Shown here piece after piece: positions 13,065 to 19,195 of a stretch of 23,647 nucleotides of DNA (position 1 is the first letter of the stretch; every line of letters starts with the position of its first letter). The notes below the pieces were generated by a model that made no database searches, had not been told where the DNA came from, and saw only the letters and a program-made list of their open reading frames with translations. Position numbers and translations under genes: made by a program. Origin of the DNA: a virus; the IMG/VR virus record IMGVR_UViG_3300027833_001444, positions 1-23,647 of that record; one strand, given 5' to 3'.

Positions 13065-13098
13065 AGGCTAACAAAAAAGTAGGGTCACTGTCAACAGC
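13065..13098 (-). promoter_or_regulatory. Shared promoter repeat, copy 1 (AAA+ ATPase gene)
   Basis: On the minus strand TTGACA (13089-13094), an 18-base spacer ending TGT, and TAGCCT (13065-13070) form an extended -10 promoter. The -35 lies inside CTGTTGACAG, an imperfect palindrome. A leader of about 37 bases would carry GGAG before ATG 13021. It is one of three near-identical copies (others near 15940-15975 and 16139-16174). Confidence 0.6.
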
Positions 13099-13352
13099 TA
13101 TTTGCATGTTTGTAGCAATTTACCCATCTTTTTTTGTTGTTTAGCGTTCAAATCACCACCATTGTTGACCCAAATCCTAAAAGCAAAGCATTCGACTGCT
13201 TCCTCAGCACACTTAGATACCCTAGGGCAGTTATTCGCTACACATGGTGGGTCACCAACATCCATGACTGCATCAGCAAACTTACTGTAATCAGTATTAT
13301 GAGAAATGTAGTAAGCGGGGTCTACCCTTAATTCATTCTTAACCTGTATCAT
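13098..13352 (-). CDS. Small cysteine-rich protein
   Basis: 84 residues. A cluster C37-x4-C42-x5-C48-x6-C55 (CVANNCPRVSKCAEEAVEC) could bind zinc or an iron-sulfur cluster; a fifth Cys is at 83. It continues FAFRIWVNNGG and a basic end. Similar short Cys-rich proteins occur in marine T4-like phages as I recall, with no known role. Its ATG overlaps the stop of the 58-codon gene (ATGA), placing it in the VWA transcript. Its TAG touches promoter copy 1, so the VWA unit ends where the AAA unit begins. Confidence 0.7.
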   Translation of the reverse strand: MIQVKNELRVDPAYYISHNTDYSKFADAVMDVGDPPCVANNCPRVSKCAEEAVECFAFRIWVNNGGDLNAKQQKKMGKLLQTCK

Positions 13353-13525
13353 TTTTCTTCTCCAGTGGATAAAGGGTTCTCTTCCCTAAACAATTTAACT
13401 AAAAAACTATGATTCTTTTCATAGTAATCACTTATCGATGCATATGGTTTTTCACCATGTGCTTTCCGTTCAACACAGTTCTCAGTGAACATATGTTGTA
13501 ACCAATTTTCAAATGCATTGTACAT
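13349..13525 (-). CDS. 58-residue protein coupled to the VWA gene
   Basis: A 58-codon ORF (MYNAFENWLQHMFTENCVER at the start, FREENPLSTGEEK at the end) exactly fills the space between two genes. Its ATG shares a base with the VWA gene stop (TAATG), and its TGA overlaps the start of the Cys-rich gene (ATGA). The product is hydrophilic and mostly helical, with aromatic residues and one Cys. No family recognised. The overlaps on both sides make translation likely; it may belong to the VWA/ATPase complex. Confidence 0.6.
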   Translation of the reverse strand: MYNAFENWLQHMFTENCVERKAHGEKPYASISDYYEKNHSFLVKLFREENPLSTGEEK

Positions 13526-15933
13526 TACGCTATCTCCTTTATAAATTCATTTGTTAAAAATCTTGAACCGACTTTACTGTTTCTGTTTTTCTTGAAGTTA
13601 GAAAGCAGTGTTGATTTCTTAGCACCAATCAAGTCATCCGAAAGTTCTTCATCCACAGTCTTTAGGTTTGCAGAACAGCAGATGAATAATTTTCCGTAAC
13701 CATGTGCTTTAACTACATAACCTTCTTTTCTAATTTTACCCCAAGTCTTCCTGTAGTTGTCATCGTAACCATAGTCTTTTTCAATAGACTGTGAGAGTGA
13801 ACCACAAGAGTTTAGAATATCATAGAAGTCTTGCTTTCTTTCAAGAGCAAAGTAACCAGTAACTGTAACACCCGTTTCTTTTGACAACCAATCTAATAGG
13901 TTAGCAGTTCTTTCCCAATCATTAGAGTTACCTCTATAGTTGTACCCGTCACCTTTTGGCACAGAGTAGGGATAAGTTTTTCTTGAGTAAGGGTCAGTAA
14001 TGAAGATATGTTTTGCAATTTGATTCCAACCCAAATCTTCGGTTTCTCTTATCTCAGTTTCCTGTTCGTAAACTTCTGAAGATTCTTCTCTAGTCAATCT
14101 CAAGTGAGTTGAATCATGACTGAACCCGTCAGTTATTACAGTGAGAATCATTTTCTCTAACTGGTAAGCATTTCTAAAAGCAGGTAAGATTTTTCTCATT
14201 GCTAACAGTGAGTTATTCAGCGGAGTTCCACCAAGTCTCAATTTCTGAGGCGAATCAAGTCTAATCATATTCCAAACACTGAAGTCAAATGACGCACCAT
14301 CAAACCAGTCTTTAATCGTATCTTCAGACTTACTCCAAGACCTAGTATCCGCAGTGATGTAAGCATTGTAAAGAAGACCAAAAAGTCTAATCATATCTCT
14401 TTGAGTTTGTTTCTTCTTACCGTTAGCAAACAGTTCAAGAAGGACATTGTCTCTAGAGTAATCTTCATCACCTCTATACTGGTCGGAGAAAGCATACACT
14501 CTGAAAGGAATGTTTACTTTTCTGCAGAACTCAGCGAGTATCAATGACTGTTCCAAAAGGTTTTTGATTGAACCGTAGATTGAACCACTCCAATCGAGTA
14601 GAACAACTACACCGTGGTTCTTACCATCTGGCAAGTAGGTAACTCTCTTAAAGATATCATCCATAACTTGATACTTAGCAACAGCATTCATATCAAGTTT
14701 TCCAGTTTTACCTTGGAACGCTTTGACGCTTCTCATTGCATTCTGCTTCATCTCAAATTCTTTTGCCATGTGATTGACAAGGGTTTTGTTCTTATCAATA
14801 ATTTTCTTGGCAGAATAATCTGCATACTTGATTAAGTTTTCTGAATCATCATGTTCTGAAAACCACTCATCCATGTAAGATGAAAGTTTCTCAGCAGTAA
14901 CAACCATGTTGTCAATCTCACCACCACTCTCAAACATTTTAGAAATGTTTTTGGTAGTTCTCACAATCGGAGCAGACTCAACAAATGAACCTTCGTTTTG
15001 ATGAGCATTGTACTCGGTGATTGATTCTCTCGCACCATCTTCATCATCAGAGTAGTTACTTGAATTTTTGTTAGAAGAAGTACCACCAGTCTTACTAGCG
15101 ATGTCACCTTGTCCGCCTTCTTCTTCACCGTCTTCACCATCACCTTCACCCTCTTGAGCGTCATCGCTATCTTCACCACTATCGGATGACTCATTACCTA
15201 ACTGAGATGAATCATCATCGTCAGGCAAACCATCATCGTCATCGGACGCAGAAGTGTTCGGGTCAAAGTCGGGTTCCATGAAGTCATCTTCATCCCAATC
15301 TTCATCCATCTCATCGTCACCAACTTCTGGCATAGTGACACCAGCTCTTTGGTCATCTTCATTTCTTGTTTCGTTTTCTTTAGACCACTCATAAATCGCA
15401 GTAGCACACTCAACTACTTCATCCCAAGTAGTACATGCTTCTGACATTTCATAGAATGGTAATTCCTCATCAGTGAATATCACACCAGCAGAAGAACCAA
15501 CCTTAGTTTGAAGGTTGATTTTATCAATCAATGAAAGTGCATTGACATTCTTACCTTTGATTCCAAAGAAGTCTTGAGCAACCAACTCTTTATAAGCAGC
15601 GAAAAAAGACTTGACCAAGCCAGGGTATTTCGCTTTGATTGCTTTCTCAATCCTAACGTCTTCGATAACGTTAAGATATCCTTTAAGTGTTCTATTGTTT
15701 TCCAATGCATTGTGCAGTCCTTCAGCGGGAGTGTTTAATGCATGACCAACTTCGTGACCCATGAATAGGTCATAAAGTTCGGGACTCATATCTTCTTTGA
15801 AGATAGGACAGGCAAGAACCCTGTTCTTAACGTCAAAGTAGGCAGTAGGTATTCTCTTGTGGATAACGGTAAGGTCTTCACCCGCCATTAGTCTCGCAAG
15901 ATTGTCTTTTTGATTTGTTAGTTTCTCATTCAT
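13525..15933 (-). CDS. HExxH metallopeptidase-like and VWA-domain protein
   Basis: 802 residues. The N-terminal domain (about 1-185) has the zinc-protease motif HEVGH (60-64) and downstream LNVIEDVRIEK, whose E91/D92 are suitable as third zinc ligand, as in minigluzincin-type domains. A very acidic linker (about 191-300) and a helical section follow. A VWA domain starts near 440 with the MIDAS motif DWSGS (447-451) and ITDGF later. CobT, NorD and similar MoxR partners combine these features. Related phage genes are called peptidase or CobT-like. It probably forms a machine with the AAA+ ATPase. No Shine-Dalgarno precedes ATG 15933; a promoter -10 box ends six bases before it, suggesting a leaderless mRNA. 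Confidence 0.87.
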   Translation of the reverse strand: MNEKLTNQKDNLARLMAGEDLTVIHKRIPTAYFDVKNRVLACPIFKEDMSPELYDLFMGHEVGHALNTPAEGLHNALENNRTLKGYLNVIEDVRIEKAIKAKYPGLVKSFFAAYKELVAQDFFGIKGKNVNALSLIDKINLQTKVGSSAGVIFTDEELPFYEMSEACTTWDEVVECATAIYEWSKENETRNEDDQRAGVTMPEVGDDEMDEDWDEDDFMEPDFDPNTSASDDDDGLPDDDDSSQLGNESSDSGEDSDDAQEGEGDGEDGEEEGGQGDIASKTGGTSSNKNSSNYSDDEDGARESITEYNAHQNEGSFVESAPIVRTTKNISKMFESGGEIDNMVVTAEKLSSYMDEWFSEHDDSENLIKYADYSAKKIIDKNKTLVNHMAKEFEMKQNAMRSVKAFQGKTGKLDMNAVAKYQVMDDIFKRVTYLPDGKNHGVVVLLDWSGSIYGSIKNLLEQSLILAEFCRKVNIPFRVYAFSDQYRGDEDYSRDNVLLELFANGKKKQTQRDMIRLFGLLYNAYITADTRSWSKSEDTIKDWFDGASFDFSVWNMIRLDSPQKLRLGGTPLNNSLLAMRKILPAFRNAYQLEKMILTVITDGFSHDSTHLRLTREESSEVYEQETEIRETEDLGWNQIAKHIFITDPYSRKTYPYSVPKGDGYNYRGNSNDWERTANLLDWLSKETGVTVTGYFALERKQDFYDILNSCGSLSQSIEKDYGYDDNYRKTWGKIRKEGYVVKAHGYGKLFICCSANLKTVDEELSDDLIGAKKSTLLSNFKKNRNSKVGSRFLTNEFIKEIA

Positions 15934-15939
15934 AAGTAT

Positions 15940-15975
15940 AGGCTACCAAAAAAGTGCTGTCACTGTCAACAGCTC
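15940..15975 (-). promoter_or_regulatory. Shared promoter repeat, copy 2 (VWA gene)
   Basis: TTGACA (15964-15969), an 18-base spacer ending TGG, and TAGCCT (15940-15945) form an extended -10 promoter. Only six bases, ATACTT, separate the -10 from ATG 15933, so transcription should begin at the start codon. This copy differs from the others by AGC for CCT in the spacer, which lets GCTGT pair with ACAGC before a T6 run; a weak terminator for the upstream transcript is possible. Confidence 0.6.
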
Positions 15976-15982
15976 ATTTCGT

Positions 15983-16102
15983 TTATTCGGAGTTTTCTGC
16001 ACATTCTATAGCATATTCTACAGCTTTTTCTTCAGAAAGACCCATTTTTAGTCCTTCTTCATACTTCGCTTCTAGATAACTCTCATAATATTCGCAACTC
16101 AC
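15983..16102 (-). CDS. 39-residue acidic protein with GTG start
   Basis: The ORF begins GTG 16102 (residues MSCEYYESYLEAKYEEGLKM) and ends ECAENSE. AGGAG lies nine bases upstream, and promoter copy 3 would start its transcript about 30 bases before the GTG, so it has promoter, leader, ribosome site and stop in a 120-base space. The product is acidic, helical (GLSEEKAVEYAIE resembles a short helix-turn-helix hairpin) and has two Cys. No family recognised. It lies just before the VWA gene's own promoter. Confidence 0.55.
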   Translation of the reverse strand: MSCEYYESYLEAKYEEGLKMGLSEEKAVEYAIECAENSE

Positions 16103-16138
16103 CGTGTTTCACTCCTGTCTTTTCTCAATTACAGGGGT

Positions 16139-16174
16139 ATTATCGCACTAAAGTAGGGTCACTGTCAACAGCTC
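16139..16174 (-). promoter_or_regulatory. Shared promoter repeat, copy 3 (39-residue gene)
   Basis: TTGACA (16163-16168), an 18-base spacer ending TGC, and GATAAT (16139-16144): the best -10 of the three copies. The 21 bases from 16158 to 16178 are identical to those at 15959-15979 of copy 2. It follows the stop of the 2OG-oxygenase gene. Confidence 0.65.
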
Positions 16175-16181
16175 ATTTGAC

Positions 16182-16754
16182 TTATTTTGAGTCGGGACGC
16201 ATGTCCAGTAGGTTCGTGGTGAACCATAGGGGTAGGGTATATCGGTCATTTCGATACACTTTTGATACGGAATGGTGGAAATCCATCCCTTGAAATAGGA
16301 CTAATTCGCACGCCACGGGGGTGTATTCAAACCCCATGGGTAGAGACTCACATGGTTTAAACCGCAGTTTACCGCCACTGTAGTCATTATTAAGGTACAT
16401 TACACCCGCCCACGTGGTCTGTGGGACAATCGTATCCCCTTCCATGGTGTCATATACATCTATATGCCATGGAATCTCAGACCCATTGGGGTGTCTCATG
16501 ATTTCAGTCTGTTCGGGATAGACCTTCTGTCCTGTTTGACAAGCAATCTCTGCTATCGATAGGTACTCTAATTTCCTCATCAACGTGCGAATCCATCCAG
16601 TTTGAATGTGTTCCATAGGAATTTTTCTCCCATCATAAAGAGGGGAAGAGTCTTCTTGAAGAAGATGTGGATGTTCCTTATGAAACTGAATTAAACTCTT
16701 GGCTTCTTCAATTGTTATAACTTCGGGTATTTGGATTAGGTTAAAATCAAGCAT
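16182..16754 (-). CDS. 2OG-Fe(II) oxygenase, prolyl-hydroxylase-like (copy 2)
   Basis: 190 residues with the double-stranded beta-helix iron site: H97-x-D99 (IPWHIDVYD), distal H161 (MDFHHSVSKV) and R171 (NDRYTLPLWF) for 2-oxoglutarate. Strand YLNNDYSGGKLRF is typical of P4H-like phage enzymes. The family hydroxylates proteins or nucleic acids using O2, 2-oxoglutarate and iron; the substrate here is unknown. It is a paralogue of the preceding gene (shared LIQFHKEHPHL / IIQFHRTHKHL and HIQTGWIR / HIQTPWVR) and overlaps it by eight bases. T4-like marine phages often carry several such enzymes. Confidence 0.86.
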   Translation of the reverse strand: MLDFNLIQIPEVITIEEAKSLIQFHKEHPHLLQEDSSPLYDGRKIPMEHIQTGWIRTLMRKLEYLSIAEIACQTGQKVYPEQTEIMRHPNGSEIPWHIDVYDTMEGDTIVPQTTWAGVMYLNNDYSGGKLRFKPCESLPMGFEYTPVACELVLFQGMDFHHSVSKVYRNDRYTLPLWFTTNLLDMRPDSK

Positions 16755-17343
16755 TCATCATCTCAGCATTAAGAGGCATACATCTATCTACGTTATCAGA
16801 AAACCAAAATGAAATTGTATGTCTTGAGTTTCGTCTCACCTTATGTACACCATGCTTTATATAGATACCTTGAAATAATAATCCAGTGCCAGTTTGAGGC
16901 TCGTATTGTTCCCCGAAAGGAATATATGTTTCACCCCCTTGGAAATTATCATTTAGATATAAGATACAAGTCCACTCTCTTTGGTTTTGTTCTAGGTTAT
17001 CTAAATCTAGCAATGATTCAGCTGAATAAGTATCTAAGTGTGGTTCTTGAAATCCCCCAATCGGCCATTCATTGATTGCAATCATTTCGGGGTAGGTAAC
17101 TTTACCCTGTGTCTTGTATATCTCACATATAAGATTTAGAGCTACTTGTCCAACTAGTTGTCTTACCCATGGAGTTTGGATATGTTGAAGTCTAATACCA
17201 CCGTAATCAGTGGAACTACCTACACTTTGTAAATGTTTATGAGTTCTGTGAAACTGTATTATCTGCTGACATTGATTGTACGTCAGCAAATTTTGCATCA
17301 TTTTTGGCGTGTAAGGCTTCGGCAATTGCTCTTCGTTGTTCAT
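16747..17343 (-). CDS. 2OG-Fe(II) oxygenase, prolyl-hydroxylase-like (copy 1)
   Basis: 198 residues. Iron ligands H102-x-D104 (EPHLDTYS) and H164 (YIKHGVHKV), with R174 (RNSRHTISFWF) for 2-oxoglutarate and the YLNDNFQGGETY strand. Tandem paralogue of the next gene. It overlaps the peptide deformylase gene by 107 bases, an unusually long overlap. Starting at Met15 or Met16 would reduce it, but those lack a Shine-Dalgarno while GAGAATAGAGT precedes ATG 17343, so I keep the long form with reserve. Substrate unknown; modification of a phage or host protein is the family-based guess. Confidence 0.85.
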   Translation of the reverse strand: MNNEEQLPKPYTPKMMQNLLTYNQCQQIIQFHRTHKHLQSVGSSTDYGGIRLQHIQTPWVRQLVGQVALNLICEIYKTQGKVTYPEMIAINEWPIGGFQEPHLDTYSAESLLDLDNLEQNQREWTCILYLNDNFQGGETYIPFGEQYEPQTGTGLLFQGIYIKHGVHKVRRNSRHTISFWFSDNVDRCMPLNAEMMNA

Positions 17344-17845
17344 ACTCTATTCTCTTTGCTCTCTCCTTGGGTCTTGATTTGAGAGCACGTTCAATTTTTA
17401 ACTGTGATGCACGTTGCAAAAATATGATACCATTTAAATGGTCTATTTCATGTTGTACACATCTTGCGCCAAGACCTTCCAAAGCAAGTGAACGTTTCTC
17501 ACCATCTGAGGTTTGGTAATCAAAGACAATTGACTTTGGTCGCTTTAGCATAATATATATGTCGGGAAAAGATAGACACCCTTCCTTCATCATTTCAGTT
17601 TCTTGAGAAATCTGCGTTATGACTGGATTGAAAAAACCAACTATACCCTCGTCTTGAGTTCGCATAACAAACATACTAACATCAACACCAACTTGATTAG
17701 CACTCAATCCAAGACCACCATGTTTTACCATGGCGTCTCTCATGCCAGTTTCCAACTCTACAGCATCGCACTGTGGGTTGTCGAAATTAAACATTTCAGT
17801 GGGGTTGCGTAATACTTTACTCGCTTCTTCAACTAATTCATACAT
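17237..17845 (-). CDS. def: Peptide deformylase
   Basis: 202 residues with all three deformylase motifs: GLGLSANQVG (about 44-53), EGCLSFPD with metal ligand C90, and HEIDHLNG with H132, catalytic E133 and H136. It removes the formyl group from N-terminal Met of new proteins. Marine phages often carry it; in cyanophages it is thought to favour turnover of host proteins. After the domain (about residue 150) there is a basic, helical extension (ERALKSRPKERAKRIEYEQ) and a polar tail encoded in the overlap with the oxygenase gene. No Shine-Dalgarno precedes ATG 17845; the five-base gap after the 446-codon gene is A/T only. Confidence 0.95.
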   Translation of the reverse strand: MYELVEEASKVLRNPTEMFNFDNPQCDAVELETGMRDAMVKHGGLGLSANQVGVDVSMFVMRTQDEGIVGFFNPVITQISQETEMMKEGCLSFPDIYIMLKRPKSIVFDYQTSDGEKRSLALEGLGARCVQHEIDHLNGIIFLQRASQLKIERALKSRPKERAKRIEYEQRRAIAEALHAKNDAKFADVQSMSADNTVSQNS

Positions 17846-17850
17846 ATATT

Positions 17851-19191
17851 TTATTTTTTTGTTAATCCATTATATTTAACTGCTAAATTATAAAACTGTC
17901 CTAGTTTCTTTTTACCAGCGTGACCTGCTTTGTTGGTTCTTACTGACATTTGCATGGTCAATGTAGTATCTCTAGACTGCAAATGAATGAACCAATTCTG
18001 TTTTGAACTTCCCGACTTTTCCGCTTTCAAGAATTTTACAACTGGTAAGAATACACCCAACTCATCATCGTCCGTGACTTGTTCGTATGTGGAACCTATA
18101 CCTTTAATTACCTTCGTAGGTACATCGGGAGCATCTCTTAAGATACTCTCTTTAATGTAATCAAACGACTTACCGCCAACTTTACCATTCTTGTTGAATA
18201 GGTCAATCAACTCGTCTCTTATAATCTCTAACATTTTATCATATAATGATTCGTAGAGTTTGCTGTTCTTTTTATCTAAAGTTTTTAACAGACCTTCTGT
18301 TGTTCTTCTTTCTTTAGAATCATATGTATCAGCAGAAGGCATCCCGTCTATTTTTGAGTACACCTCTTTGTGTAATCTTAAAGATAACTTCTTAACATCT
18401 TTACCTGCTTTGAAGAATTGGAATACTGGATTTACATATGTATTCAGTTTGGGTTCGGATGTTTTCTTTCCACCCGCTTTCAATGACACCCCTAGAATAT
18501 TAGGTTTCTTGCCATCAAACTCAATAAAGATATCGCCTGGATGACCACTTGGAACTCCTGTAGGTTTAGCACGATAACCCCAATATACTTGTTTAATTTT
18601 CTGTGACTTCTCTTCGTCCATTATGTACTTGTGAATACCTATAGCATTCTCAACCTTTTCTTGGAACTTAGATGAATCTTCTGCAAGTCCTATAAACTCA
18701 ACAGCGGCTTTCTTATCTGAACTTGCAACACATTTCAATTTGTCAACATCTTGTTTCAGAATGAAATCATAGAAGTCCGTTACGCTCTTTGGTTTGTAAC
18801 CCTTCTCATGTGCTATAGCGGGAAACAGTTCGGTGATACTTGAGTTCAAAGTTGTTTCATTCATTCCACCCGACTTGGGTTTGAACATAAAGATACATCT
18901 TCCACCTTCCATGCCTTTAACTTCTACAGGGTCAAAACTAGACAAAGAACTTCCAATTACTTCATGTTCTATTCCAGCGTCTTTAAGACTCTTGACAAGT
19001 TCGTCTCTATCCTTGTCTCTATCTGGCGTTTTTATAACAAAAACAGTTGTCCTAGATGATGACTTTTTATGTTTCTCTACAGAAAAACCGTCCAATACTT
19101 CGGGGTCAAAATCAGTTAATTTGACTTCTTCGCTAAGTAATGGTTCTACCGTAGGTATTGATATGTTATTGAACTGCGTGAAAGATTTCAT
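17851..19191 (-). CDS. Unknown 446-residue protein, possible PD-(D/E)xK-like fold
   Basis: No family recognised with confidence. A segment at 216-243 (GHPGDIFIEFDG, then ILGVSLKAGGKK) has the spacing of a PD-(D/E)xK nuclease core with D220 and S236-L-K238, Ser standing where Asp/Glu is usual, as some divergent members allow. E112 could be the N-terminal helix acid. The rest is Lys/Ser-rich, alpha/beta, without signal peptide or membrane helix. It has no good Shine-Dalgarno; GATAAATA lies five bases before ATG 19191. It sits between the di-iron protein and peptide deformylase genes. A DNA-acting enzyme is a weak inference. Confidence 0.7.
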   Translation of the reverse strand: MKSFTQFNNISIPTVEPLLSEEVKLTDFDPEVLDGFSVEKHKKSSSRTTVFVIKTPDRDKDRDELVKSLKDAGIEHEVIGSSLSSFDPVEVKGMEGGRCIFMFKPKSGGMNETTLNSSITELFPAIAHEKGYKPKSVTDFYDFILKQDVDKLKCVASSDKKAAVEFIGLAEDSSKFQEKVENAIGIHKYIMDEEKSQKIKQVYWGYRAKPTGVPSGHPGDIFIEFDGKKPNILGVSLKAGGKKTSEPKLNTYVNPVFQFFKAGKDVKKLSLRLHKEVYSKIDGMPSADTYDSKERRTTEGLLKTLDKKNSKLYESLYDKMLEIIRDELIDLFNKNGKVGGKSFDYIKESILRDAPDVPTKVIKGIGSTYEQVTDDDELGVFLPVVKFLKAEKSGSSKQNWFIHLQSRDTTLTMQMSVRTNKAGHAGKKKLGQFYNLAVKYNGLTKK

Positions 19192-19195
19192 ACTA

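Noticed and set aside
14961-15413. Two extra minus-strand ORFs of 77 and 71 codons
   Set aside because: They are another reading frame of the Asp/Glu-rich linker of the VWA gene; their Met/Lys/Leu/Ser-rich composition is what a shifted GAT/GAA-rich sequence gives.
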